Positions 11,331 through 22,932 of a stretch of DNA of 45,944 bases are shown piece after piece (the first letter of the stretch is position 1; each line of letters starts with the position of its first letter). The position numbers and the translations under genes are program-made. This DNA comes from Helochares maculicollis (taxonomy: Eukaryota; Arthropoda; Insecta; Coleoptera; Hydrophilidae), in assembly GCA_033557835.1 (NCBI GenBank), contig JAWQRO010000257.1, positions 1 to 45,944 on the forward strand, in the 5' to 3' direction. The notes under the pieces were generated by a model. That model was not told where the DNA came from, did not search any database, and saw only the letters and a list, made by a program, of their open reading frames with translations.

Positions 11331-14300
11331 ATAAATTTTTGCAGTGATATTTATGTAATATATCCAAACCATGTATAGAAGCAAGAATTGTTGATCTGGT
11401 CGTTAATAATAATTTTAAAAAATGCATTTTTAAATCCTTAAATAGCATTTTTATTCCTAGTTTATGTATTTAAAGATATTCCTTTGAATAAACATTTGTA
11501 TTGTTAAAATATTTTATTAACATAAAAAGGAGAAAGTTTTAATATAAACCAGCACTATATATTGTTATAGATTTGCAAATTTGGCAATGATCATATAAAA
11601 TTTAGTTTAGGTTTTCTTTTTACCAACATCTAAATGACTTTTCCTTCATATTCCATATAAATTATATTCAGGTTTTGATCCTGAAATATTTATTGAAGCT
11701 GCAAATTAATGGATAAATAATGGACAGGAAATTTAAAAGACGGACAGTTTCCCTATAGTTGAAGTCTGCTACCGTGGCCAAAAAGGACAACTCTGGTCAT
11801 CAGTTATTTATGCTTTCCGTGATTTTAAGGTTTTTTTGTCAGTTTATAATGATGTATCTAATTTGTACAGATTTGGAGTATTAATTTCAGGTTCAGCCTT
11901 GCTTTCAATTTTAGATAAAGCACAGGCTGAAGTTGCCAAGAAAACTAGGTGTAACGTGTTGATGTTAGAGCCTAAGAAGCTCGTTTTTCAGAATGACGAA
12001 TTTTTAATACGCCGGAAATAAGTTTAATAGTTAATATGGCAATATGCATGTTGACAAGCATCTTAGTGAAGACTCCTTTATTTTTAATTATTTGATTACT
12101 TGGTTTTTTCGCGTATAATAATGTCGTTGAGTTATCTCAAACGAGGTCAGCATATAAAATTGAAAGATGACACAACTGCTGTGCAGTTTTATGCAAGACG
12201 ATACCTTTACCGTAATTTCTAACAACTCTTGACATCTTATTGTAGACGCTTATACAACTAATTGTTATTCAAGAACCAGCTGTCCATGGAAGCGATTTAA
12301 TATATTACATGCTAGTGAAGTAAGATCTTAATTTTTCTAATGGATATCATATAATATTAAAAACTCGTCTCTTTAGAGAAATTTCATATTACACGGATAG
12401 TTATGAAGTAAAATATAAATACTAATGTCGTTCATATGTTATTTTTCATCATAGAATGCAGACAAAACCTGAATTTTCTGTAAGCCTTACCCATAGACGT
12501 AATATTAAATTTCTTGCACCGTCAACTTAGGGTGCAAATTTCAAAAAAGCTATTGTTATCTTTTAATACAATAGGACGATATAATATAACACAATTACAC
12601 AATTATTTGTCATTTAAGAAGCAAGTCGCCATGGAACCGCATTTATAGGTCACACGTTATCGAAACAAGAGGTCAAATTTAGTAAGTAAGACAAAATATG
12701 CATCAAAATGTTTGTGAATCCTTCAATAAATAAAACGAGAGAATGTTCTAGTTATAAATAATAGATCTAAAAGCACAAAACCGTTCATGTTGGACCAAAA
12801 ATAAAACTAGTGCACTACGTAAATATTTAACAAAAATTAGTGTTAATTTTAGATTTCTATCCAGATTGTGTTCTTTTATCAAAATATCCAACAAAACTAA
12901 TACAGGTCAATTGCAACATGACCATTTCAACTGTTTGTTTAAGAAAGCACTATATACACCCAGTTTAGTACAGATGTTTCGTTTTCTTCTTAGGCACTAT
13001 TATTGTAGCAACGTATTAACGTATTTATTAAGTTAATGTGCAATGAGCCAGAATACAGTCCGTGAAAGCTGCTGTCTTTTTTGTTCGTCTAAATATGTAT
13101 AAAGGAAGTGATTCGCGTTTCCCTTGCAGTTTTCGCTTTTATTGGTGACGAAAAAGTGGCCGTGAGAATTTTTAATAATCAAAATAAGATGTTGATTCGA
13201 TTCTTCAGCCACTAATTATAGTAATTACTCGTCTTTACTGCTCTAATATGGCCGAGAACGGGTACAATTATTTGCAAAGTCGACGGATATCTCGTGCACT
13301 CCTACTTCAAAATTGTTTGTACTAAATATGGATAAATGCAGCTTAGGAATTCGACACAAAAAAAAGATAGAGCTACTGATTTTAAGCACAAAAAAAAATT
13401 TATTACTGCAATTAAAGTGCTGAAGAATTGAGAAATCTCCTTCTAAAGCATACTTTGATTTGTTTTCACTTTATTAATCCTTAATAGCTGAAGACAAATT
13501 GAAAGTGACTACTTTTAACTCGCATGATTAAGGAACGTTTCGGATACATGTACATCGGCCTTGAAATCTGTAATTAAAAACTGTTAATATATTTCAAGTT
13601 CATTATGAATATTGGATCAAATAAAGAAAACAATTGCTTCTGGCTTATTGTACTTATTTTTTGCTTCGCCGATCGTCCTTGTTGAAAACACCAGGAGTTA
13701 TGTCGTTTTTGCTCACTTTACATTATGTAATAGAAGAAATAAATTGACAGTCTGATATTCGTTTTACCAAGAGTAAACAAAGGCCGCCGCGGCGTTCGCT
13801 AATATTAAACTTTCTGAAACTACAACAAGCTGTTATAATTAATTTCCGTCGAAATTTTGCTATGCTAATTTAATGGTATTCGAAAATCATCTGTTGTTTG
13901 GGCAAACTATAACTGTGGATATTTTAAGTACTTCGTAAAAACAAACTAATCGTTTTTCTTAAATGCTGGAATAGCAATATAGTACAAACTTCGATGTATT
14001 ATGAATATGCTTAAATGCTATTTTAATTTTATCTTAAATTCCATGATATTGATATGAATTTATACGACAGTTTATAGAATAAACATCATTTTTATAGTAT
14101 GGCTTATTGCATGCATTTTTTTCTCATTATTTGTGAACGCACTTCTCGATTTGGACCGATGAATACTTTGCCCTAGTGTAATTAAAACGTTTTTGCTACA
14201 CCTATCAGAAAATTTCCTTTTCAGAGTATAAAATCAATAGTCATTAATTTCACGTTAGAGGTTTGAACTATCATTTATTTAGATCCTATACAGTTTTTTA

Positions 14301-15142
14301 TACCGAAACTGAAAAATATATTAAGAATAAAAACGCAATCCTTTATCTGGTTGTAAACCTGGTTACCTAATCGCTATTTTTCTATATAGTTTGAAACAGT
14401 TAGAAACAGTAAATTAATAATAGTCGCCACTATTATAATTAAATACGCTGCCAAGAATTCAATTCAAGGCGTTATTATTGAATGGCAAATCAAAAAAATC
14501 AGGACAATTCAAAAAAGTTCGCAAAGCAATGGACACTTGTTAGAATTTGTATAGTACCATATATTTGTAGACATAAATGAATATGCAAAAGAATCAGTTT
14601 ACCTGAACGGTTTGATATTTTTTCAAGTAAAAAAGTCAATAAAATAGAACTACTAAATTGTTATTTTTTTGTATGCCCGAAAAGATACGCGAGTAAGCGA
14701 AGCATGCGCGGCTTTTGATAATTTTTGGGGCTCTTCAAATACAAAAACTGATTTTAATACTTCATATGATTTATCAAATCTACACACAGTTATAAAGTAA
14801 AGAATATATCAAAATTGAAATGGTCAAAAAGCAACCTTATTCGCAAAGGCTTTTTATTCTATCGACTGAGTTGATCAGGTTGCTTGACTTTTACGCAAAT
14901 GCGTCGCTCATCCCAATTTTCTAATAGCTGCGAGTTTTAAATATTCAAAAACAGAGTCTTTTTTAGCCTATTTTAGAGAATTCTGCTGGTTCAAGTATTT
15001 ATATTGTATAAGAAAAATCGCACATTTATAGAATACATAGAATAAGTATATGGCGCAGGGAAGTATACACCTTAAGCGGACATTTTGAGTGAAGATAGCT
15101 ATATAAAGGAATGTAACAGTTGGGCGTAAGTAAATATATATA

Positions 15143-15146
<4 letters not shown>
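11331..15146 (+). other. Fhos long intron, third part: no gene seen
   Basis: AT-rich intronic DNA. It includes an open frame at 11836-12021 that I cannot identify and a pair of diverged direct repeats (12254-12299 and 12598-12646), both described as findings. A small GC-rich spot at about 13784-13797 is not part of any reading frame I can support. Confidence 0.45.
12254..12646. repeat. Pair of diverged ~46-bp direct repeats
   Basis: The segments at 12254-12299 and 12598-12646 share a spaced match around the common core CCATGGAA, with TCAAGAA/TTAAGAA before it and TTTA after it. The two copies are about 344 bp apart and in the same orientation. They are too diverged to be a recent duplication, and I cannot tie them to a named element. 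Confidence 0.4.

Positions 15147-15190
<44 letters not shown>
15147..15190. repeat. (TA)22 microsatellite
   Basis: An uninterrupted run of 22 TA dinucleotides, flanked by further AT-rich sequence, inside the long Fhos intron. Such runs are length-variable and are prone to assembly error. Confidence 0.95.
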
Positions 15191-15193
<3 letters not shown>

Positions 15194-16226
15194 CATGTAT
15201 AAATGTATAAATTATAGTCTATAACTTAATTAACTTTAAGTAAATATTCTATGATTTAATTCACTACAGCAAACTTCGGTGTTTTGTTGACAATTAAATA
15301 GCTTTGCTAAAGAAAAACGCCTTTAGAACCCAATAAGCTTCGCTTACTCAGGACTAGCTAGCTTTACTCGTTCAATGCTGAAGATGCGCTAAAGCATAAG
15401 CGTAAGTTACGAGAGATATACAATATATTACATGAAAATATAAAATTTTAGCTTTATTTCTATATCGTAGTTCTTATATATACTATAAATGTATATATAG
15501 AGAAACGTGGAGTGAACTTTTTTTAAATAAATGCCATATGTGCAGTTTTCACACAATAAAATATATTTTAAAAATATACAAACTGTTATCAAAAAAACTT
15601 ATATTATTAAAATAACCTGCATGTTTTAGTACGGATATTTTTCTAATAAACAATTGTATCCTAAATCCTTGATTTAATAATTTTCGTTTTCTTCTAAGTA
15701 GAAATTAAGTTATCTTACTTACTAGTTTTATGAAATTACTTGAGATGCTTTTTAATGTTGTATGTAGCTAAATTTGTTGTAGCCTGAGTTGCTAAATCGC
15801 TTGATCAAGCCCGCCATTTAAAAGACAATTAATATGTAAGCATTCAATTTCAACTTAATGAATTCAAGAACGTTGAACCATTTAGCAGACCAATTAACAG
15901 CATATTTTCATATCTATAAAAACAATAATTTCTGTGAAAAGCGACTGACCTTCATCGTGAAACTGCAAGTTCGTCGCTCTATGTGCGACAAAAGAAATTT
16001 TTAATTCGGTGCAAATGATATTTCATACATCTGCCGTTTGAATGACGATCCACTGCAAAGGATCTGTTTCGTACATGAGTCTTCACTTCCTATATGAGGA
16101 TCTGCTTCTTGTTTGAGGCTTGGCTACTTGCATGCAGATCTGCTTCTTTGCAACAGTGACATGACAAAACGTCGTGCGTAATATTCTTTATTAAAAGACC
16201 ACAATTCATTCGTTAATTAACTAAGC
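15191..16226 (+). other. Fhos long intron, fourth part: no gene seen
   Basis: AT-rich intronic sequence. Near its right end the motif GATCTGYTTC occurs three times (about 16060-16145), a short local repetition without an obvious unit length. I see no exon here. Confidence 0.4.
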
Positions 16227-16421
16227 TCAGACAAGTGAGTGAAGTAACGGACAAGAGAACAGATTGTACGCGTATGTTATGATGTCCCTCCAGGGTACCA
16301 GTCGGACGAAAACTTCCTCACACTCCTCGTTGGAGACGGCGTAAACATAGTATACACTACCACGGACTAGCTTGACTCTTGAAAATCTGGGTCCCAGATT
16401 TGTGTCATCCGCTGCAGCCAC
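16227..16421 (-). other. Orphan open frame, 64 codons, unidentified
   Basis: A minus-strand frame starting at a GTG codon (no ATG), with coding-like residue composition (GPRFSRVKLVRGSVYYVY, then EECEEVFVRLVPW). The YVYAVS/VFVRL pattern looks like beta strands. I cannot assign it to a family and see no splice partners. It may be a remnant of a mobile element or chance. No function is claimed. Confidence 0.2.
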
Positions 16422-16605
16422 AGGTTAGCGGTCAAGTGTACCGCAGATATCGGTTGATTATCTACGGTGACGGTCTTCTTCGTTATTCACCTGTCTGCAA
16501 TATCGGTTAAGACGCTTGTACGGTGATATGATACGTAAAAGGACTCTTGTATCACTTTAAGTGAAGTGCTTTACTTTATTAACGGCAGTGTGTCGTGATA
16601 GTGGT

Positions 16606-16652
16606 TGTGATAAAACGACAGTTGGTGGTTGTCAAGTGTTAATTTTATCACA
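16606..16652. repeat. Perfect 10-bp inverted repeat with 27-nt loop
   Basis: TGTGATAAAA at 16606-16615 is the exact reverse complement of TTTTATCACA at 16643-16652. As RNA this would give a short stem-loop; as DNA it could be the end of a small element or a paired protein-binding site. No further function can be read from it. Confidence 0.7.
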
Positions 16653-17485
16653 CTAATTTTCGTGTTGATGGTATTTTTTATGTTTTGGAGTGAGGTGCTT
16701 AAATTGCCTTTTAACGGGCCATATTAGGAGTGATTGTTAATTTTTTAGCTAGGAGACTATTTGAAGTCGCTTTTAAAAAGTAGCGGTAATTTTTGAATTG
16801 CAATTGTTATAACGTAAGAAATTGGATTAGAAAGGCTTTATGGTTGGCCTTCACTGGGCTGAATATAAAAAAATCGTTTAGTGGCGTGTTTTCAAATACG
16901 TTGCCATAGACTGTTGTTTTTTGCACTAACTCTGTTATTTTTGCCACAAGCTGATCTAAATTGGTACGTAATTGCGCTAGATATTATCTCATAAACGGTT
17001 TGTACTATTCAATTACGTGTGTTAGCAGCTCGTACACCGATTTCAACGAAATAAATTGACCATATTATAAATTATTGTACGTTTTCAAAGGATATAAATT
17101 ACAGGTTCATTTGTAATTGAATTAATTTGTTATTCCATATTTACAAATGTGTGTACATTTCGCGCTCTGTGAACACTTCCCACAAGTGTCGTTGCACATG
17201 AGGAATCTTATGGTACACGGTAAATAATCAATTTAACAGCCGTGTGCGGATTGAATAAAAGCCCCGTAGTACAGTACAGTACCGTGTGAACAAAATCGTG
17301 AGTTGTAGGATAAATTCTCTAGGCGCCGCGGAGCTTTGAAAAATGTTACAAAAGTTTACTAAGAAGTCACCATGAAAATCGATGTCTTTGAGAAGGCTCG
17401 ATGAGTTGTTGGACATACTTTGAATAGATTTGCTCGTGAAGAGAATCATCTACGAAAGGAACTCGTATTGTAGGAAATCGTGGGC

Positions 17486-17878
17486 GAAGAGAATTCTCAA
17501 TGAAAATCATCAAAGGAATCTGTAATGAAAAGAATCATGCATGAAGAGAATTCTCAATCTAGAAACGCGTAGGTGAAGAAGTTCCTAATGGGCAAAAAAC
17601 TCACTGTATTGAGAATCATGAGACAGGGCACTTTGGGAAATTCGAATTCTGTATGGGACAAATTTTGAGTTTAGAGATCTCTTCTTGAATGCACTTACTA
17701 TTGAAGATTGTTCTCATCGTTCATAAGAAAAACAGTTAATGAAAAAGCAGGGGATACACTGGTGAATACATCGAGAAAACGATGAAGATCTCTGTCAATA
17801 CAAAGGATATTCTCTCAAAAGAATTATAGGCGAAGAGAATCATCAACAAAGAGAATAGCCGGCTAAGAGAATTCTCAA
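17486..17878. repeat. Dispersed repeat family centred on GAGAATTCTC
   Basis: The palindrome-bearing core GAAGAGAATTCTCAA occurs at 17486-17500 and 17543-17557, and with one change (AAGAGAATTCTCAA intact) at 17865-17878. Related AAGAGAATCATC copies lie near 17437 and 17832. The spacing is irregular and the sequence between copies is purine-rich, as in an eroded tandem array. Confidence 0.6.
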
Positions 17879-18108
17879 CGCCGAGGAAGAGTAACCGCGA
17901 GTTCGATCAACCATCTCTTGTTTCGGTCAGTGGGTTACCCATGCCTTTTGGCACTCACACACGACTTGCTCGGCCATTAGAGTCATGCTGCGGATGCTAT
18001 GCTAATCTGGCTCGAAGATCAATGCTGTTCAAAGCATCGAGAAGATGGAACACGCAACGGGCCGACCGGTCATGGTTAAGAATGTGTGCCGTTTTTGTAA
18101 AACTATAA
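17830..18108 (+). other. Orphan open frame, 92 codons, unidentified
   Basis: A frame opened by a stop at 17827-17829 and closed by TAA at 18106-18108. It contains an ATG at 17941 that would give a 55-residue Arg/Cys-containing peptide (begins MPFGTHTRLARPLESC). I recognise no domain. A possible donor TG|GTTAAG inside the frame (about 18074) would also be phase 2 and could in principle splice to the exon at 28883 as another N-terminus, but nothing else supports that. Most likely it is chance or an eroded element. Confidence 0.2.
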
Positions 18109-18250
18109 ATGGGTGCGTATACGAACTATGCCGACCAGAATGACAGTGACATATGCGATGGACTAGAAAATCCTTTGATACGCATTTAGATATGCAATGC
18201 TCTAGTGGTTTATAAATGGCGACGATTTAACCATCATTTCTAATTTGTTA

Positions 18251-21200
18251 AAATTCACCGGGATATTGCTGCCTTTGATTGAAGAAATATCATTTTCTTA
18301 AGTACCAACATGGTACTTTCTCCGGCTTACTTTTTGCTCTATTTAAAAGTACGTAAAAGTATAACTAAACCTGTTAATAGAGTATGCAAATTAGATTGAT
18401 TTACCACGCATTTCAAATATAACTGTCTGGTCGACTACTGTGGGCTACTACAGATTAAGCTTCAATTTTTCTGTTTTTTTTTCCTGTGTGAAAACAACGG
18501 ATTTCTGTACTCATAAAGATCGTAAGGAAGTATTAAGGATCTTAATTAAAACAGAGGGCAGGAAGCGTTAAAAATTACTAGAATATTATATTATATTAGC
18601 ATAATTTTTTCGTCTACTGAAGCAAAGCGATTAATTAAACAAATTGGTTTATTTGTAAGCCATCTTCTGCAAAACATTATTAATGTTACTTATTTAACTA
18701 TATAATTATTTATATTCTAAGGTTTTTATATTCTTCAGTTTTATATTTTAATTATCTCGGCATGCGTGGAGGTCTACTTATTCAGAATTATTGACAGGAA
18801 GGATTTGAATATTATTGGGAATTAATTAATTTATGAACTGATATGTGTTCCGTTTTTAGTTGATTAAAATGAATATTCATTAATACGCTTGTGTTATCTA
18901 ATTTTGTGATAAATTTTTTAGGTTAAAAATTACATTTGCATTAATTTTTTGATTGTGGCGTTTTTTAATTTTTGGCTACATATACTTTTGGCCTGTGTAA
19001 TGTCGCAGCTTGTCTATCTCATAGATCAATATTGACAAACACTCTTGATTTATCCAAATATCTGTATTTCGCTTATTAAAATGCTGTTAATTTCCATTGT
19101 TGCCAATCTAGACGTTTGATTCACAATATGAATTAATTAGCGCAATTTACTCCAAAGCAAAGGATTCTTTTATTCAGTTCAGTATACTGGAATTGCATTT
19201 GCTTTGTATTTTTGCTTGGAGTATTTTTTGAATATTTTACACGAATATTGGGTTTTGAAGTTAGGTTAGCCTTGTGTAAAATTGCATAATAACTACTAAG
19301 AATCGTTTAAAATATGAATGTTTGGCGAATTACCTTTTCCTAATTTTTTGTTTGAAATTTACCAAAAACAGTTCTACGGGATACGAATGTAAATATAAAG
19401 GGAGAGCCATAAAAATCATTAAACTTACATTCATTAAGTACTTGAGAGTTTTTATTTATTATTTATTTATTATTAGCATCTTTCTTTTTCCATAGCTATT
19501 TTCATGTTTGAAAGATTGGTCTCTGTTTTCTTCACGGTCTATGCTCATATTTTTAAATTTTTTGCACTTGTCCATGATTTTGTCCCTGTATCTATTTACT
19601 TTATTCTCCATCTAAACACTTCTTTCGTTGCCAAAGTTGCCATTTTAATATTTTCGTTGTTTTTGTACACTTTATTTGATTATTTTCTGTTCTTCATCTT
19701 TGAGTTCTTATGTAAACATTTTATCTTGGAATAATAGTTTAAAGTTAGTTGAGCGTGTTGCCTTTCATCAATTATTCTTTGTTTTTTGTTCCCAGTGTGG
19801 ATCTGCTTTGTAATATCCTCGTCAATTTATATATTCTATTCATGTTTCGAACTTTGATGTGATACTTTATTTGGTTCCGTCAATACACTGGGCAGTATTG
19901 GATTGCGCCCTTTGGACTTCTGACCATTTCACTTCGCTTTTTTTCTTATTAATCATCTCAGATATCTGCTATATTGCTTCGTAATTTTTTATTTTACTAT
20001 CACATTTTCTTATTAGATTGCTTATGTTTCTTTGATCGGGATTTTGAAGTGTCGTATATTCGTGATAATATCGTGTTTGTTACTTTAATCGTTTCTTTTT
20101 CTTTTTTTATCCTTAATGAATGTTAAAAATGCTGAAAGAATCATCTTCTGCGAATGCCGATCTAATCAAGTTTAAGATAATTTCATATAGTAAAAGTTTT
20201 GTATTAATTTCTTGATATACCGAAAGCGGAAATATTTTTAATAAAATCAAACTTTTTAATATTTGGAGGGGCAATACTATATAATTATTATATTTACCTT
20301 TAATGTCCATTTCTATAAATGCATGAGCCATTTAAATGTATGATTGATAGTTAGTACTGTTGCACAACGAAACATATTGGCGTAAGTAGCGTTGTGGTTG
20401 AAAAATGGAATTACATTGTGTATTTGTAATACTAAGGTAACTCATATTAGGACAAATAGATAACAGATAAGGATATGCATCCTTATTCAATTTTTGTACG
20501 TTTACAAAACGTCAACAACAATATTAATAACTATGAAATCAAGTTGTATTAAAATATAATAAAATAAAAGCTTTATAAATTAATCAAAGTAGAATTAAAC
20601 GATAACTTGTTGGTTTAAAAAAAATCTCTTTACTTTGACAGTCTCTTAACTCATCAATCTATTTCCAATCTTTCATTTCTAAAAAGCATCAATTAATTTT
20701 GTTGAATTGATGAGTAATACAAAATTATTGAAACCAAAAAAACTATACGCCTCAGCAATCAAACAAATATGAAGCTTGTGGTAGTTACCAGTGATTAAAC
20801 TAAGTATTAAATGAAAAACAATTCTAGATTCTCGTAAAACATGAAAATGACACACTACTAGTGTATTCAACAACATCATATAATTTAGGATATGGCAGGT
20901 GAGATTGGATAAGTTACGAGTAAATTAACGTGGATTATTCTACATATTACAAAGTTTTTATTGATGAAATCATGTCTTGTAAAATAAAAAATAGCAAACA
21001 ACAGATACTATGAAATTAAAAATGCGTTTTATCTACAGGTGCATCTTCTTTATGGTCATACACAATATCAGTAATGTGATTTTTTTTATCAGCAAAATTT
21101 TTATAAGCACACCAATGCCTGGATAGTCATTTCTAATCACTTATTCAATTCTAAAAATTGTTCACACAAAATCTAAAACTTACTATAAAACTGTTTGAAT

Positions 21201-21780
21201 CTCAGTTATATTCTTATAACTGAACGCCTAAACGCCATACGCTCTATAGAATTCAGACCCATGAATATATCACAAGCCCAGAGGCGCGAGAGCCCGCCTC
21301 ATTTAATAGTGTTCATGTTATGGAACTTCATCCAATAAATATTAGAGCGATTATATAAATAAATCACTTTTAATTTCAGATCCACGTAAACAGGTAATAA
21401 ACCAGAAGATAAACACACAATTCGAACCGAATCATTATTTTGATATTTAGACGGAATCCCTCCGGCTACAGTTGTATGTGATCCACTGATAAATCCACTA
21501 ATGATATTTTCGTGTTTCTAAATGAGCCTCCTTTTTATGCTCTAAACACAGTCTGCGATTGCTTCCAGTCTTACATTCGAAAAACCATTTTGTTTCAAGA
21601 CATTAATAATCACTCTGACTCCGGCCCGTCAAGAGGCAAGCATGTGATCTATTCCTTATTACCAAAGACGTTCTCGTATCTTCAAGTCGGGCCTCCTCTA
21701 ACAAGATACAACTTTCTACTCAGATTTCAAAGTTAGTTCTGTCATAAGCACCCATTATTAAGCAATCTTTTATTTCTTAG
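18251..21780 (+). other. Intronic sequence, presumed 5' flank of the internal Fhos promoter
   Basis: T-rich and A-rich sequence with no supported exon. A 6-bp GC hairpin (GAGGCG at 21281-21286, CGCCTC at 21295-21300) stands out against the AT-rich background. Because the exon at 21887 carries its own start codon, a promoter or an untranslated exon should lie somewhere upstream, possibly in this stretch. I cannot place a TATA box or initiator with confidence. Confidence 0.35.
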
Positions 21781-21886
21781 GGAAAATGTAGCTAAAGTTT
21801 TAACAATAAACATTTAAATACCAACAATGCTAGACATTGGCAGTGTTATCTCAAGTGCGCGTGTGTAACAACGTATCCTCGGAATA
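21781..21886 (+). other. Fhos: Putative 5' untranslated part of the internal first coding exon
   Basis: A good acceptor (pyrimidine-rich tract ending TTTCTTAG at 21780) precedes this stretch, suggesting that the exon begins at 21781 and is spliced to an untranslated exon further upstream. It contains a minimal upstream frame (ATG TAG near 21786) and an in-frame TAA at 21866-21868 that isolates the ATG at 21887. Transcription could equally start within this region. Confidence 0.4.
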
Positions 21887-22181
21887 ATGGGTACAGAAAC
21901 TTTTGAAGTTAAAAGTGACAAGGATAAGGCGGATTTGAAGGAATACAGCAGCAGCGACTTGTTATCCCAGTGGCTGAATTCACTGGAGACGCGATCTTCT
22001 TTGTTTTGGCTCCATTACGTGGAGTGCAACTTTAGAAGTCGCGAACACAGTGAAGTGGGTCGTTCCAATAGCGTCGAAACGCCTGACTCTAGCTTTGCCA
22101 CGTCCTCATCCTCGGAATTCACGGAAGACTCCAGTTTGGAAACGACGAATTCCATTCCAGATCAAGATTTGTTGTTTAGTG
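21887..22181 (+). CDS. Fhos: Fhos, alternative first coding exon (short-arm isoform N-terminus)
   Basis: It opens with ATG (MGTETFEVKS...) 18 bases after an in-frame TAA at 21866-21868, so this ATG is a true translation start if the transcript exists. It has 98 codons plus one base, then the donor G|GTATTT at 22182. The residues are acidic and Ser/Thr-rich (for example SSSSEFTEDSSLE, about residues 66-80) with a short hydrophobic patch near SSLFWLHYVECNF. No transmembrane segment and no known domain is visible. Phase 1 plus the AA that opens the exon at 22770 gives GAA, so the reading continues unbroken. I do not recognise this leader from vertebrate FHOD proteins, where the N-terminus is a GTPase-binding domain. 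The gene assignment rests on the chain of matching phases into the conserved exons; the sequence itself is not diagnostic. Confidence 0.75.
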
Positions 22182-22769
22182 GTATTTATTTTTTGAACGC
22201 CTTAACTGCTTGAGCACCGAGTTTTTTGGTCGATATTTTGCATCCAGCTGGTTAAAATGAAATAAATAAAGATTAGAAAGCCTCGATGGCAGTATTAAAC
22301 TAAATTTGCTAATTAAATAATAGAAAATCGTACAATTTGGTGATTATACCCGCGTAAAATGCGAGTTCATTTTTGATAAACCATTTGGCCGATGCAGATT
22401 TCGTGATATAACTGTGTTAATGAAGAGGAAAAGAAAGCAAAAGCAAATAACACCGTTCGACCGGAATCGCAAACTGTGACATTCATAATTTTAATTATGT
22501 ATATCCGCAATAAACGGTTGATAATTGATTATATTTATAGTGAGTGAAATTTTGAAATTGGGGCGCACATAATCAGATATGCATATGGGTATGCAAATTT
22601 ATTGTTGCAAATGTTGGACGGAATTTATCATAAAATCAATTATTATGTACGGTTATTCAATTTTTGACTGCAAGCTCTGTAATTCATTGAACCAAGTGGC
22701 AATGCAATATACGACCACTTCTTTGGTGATCAAGCGCTTGAGTCCTAAATACCGAAAACATTCTTTTAG
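22182..22769 (+). other. Intron between the two alternative N-terminal exons
   Basis: A 588-nt AT-rich intron with donor GTATTT and acceptor TTCTTTTAG. The open frame at 22579-22785 overlaps the next exon in another frame and is not considered coding. Confidence 0.7.
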
Positions 22770-22932
22770 AAGACGCAACGGATGAAAATTTCTTCTCTCA
22801 AGATCTGCACGATGGAGATGGTGTAGCCAATTCTGGGATAGTCCAGTGCAAGTCTATTGCACATCGTGATTCTGAACTACTCTTGGCCTTGACCGAGAAC
22901 TGTTCGCACGGACCTGTGTGTTACTTTTGCAG
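22770..22932 (+). CDS. Fhos: Fhos, second exon of the alternative N-terminus
   Basis: A 163-nt exon: acceptor TTCTTTTAG at 22761-22769, two bases completing the previous codon, 53 full codons, and two bases left at the donor AG|GTACTC (22933). Of the three frames, only the one matching the upstream phase is free of stops. It encodes an acidic start (DATDENFFSQDLHDGDG), then HRDSELLLALTEN and a Cys-containing end (CSHGPVCYFC). The phase-2 end joins the C at 28883 to give AGC (Ser), the same junction codon that the 399-607 exon makes. The C-x5-C-x2-C spacing at the end is notable, but it is too short to call a zinc site. Confidence 0.75.

Larger units (their letters stand above)
16227..18250. 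other. Less AT-rich block of unknown origin inside the intron
   Basis: The roughly 2-kb stretch is visibly richer in G and C than its surroundings. It holds a perfect 10-bp inverted repeat, a family of GAGAATTCTC-centred repeats and two open frames without a recognised family (16227-16421 minus; 17830-18105 plus). It could be an untranslated first exon or promoter of another Fhos transcript, or an old inserted element. Nothing in the sequence decides between these. Confidence 0.35.

Noticed and set aside
13110..13180. ATTGGTGACGAAAAAGTGG, resembling a retroelement primer-binding region
   Set aside because: No matching long terminal repeat, gag or pol frame lies nearby; the resemblance is too short.
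22579..22785. 68-codon frame overlapping the second alternative exon
   Set aside because: It lies in the intron and in the wrong frame for the phase-matched exon at 22770-22932.
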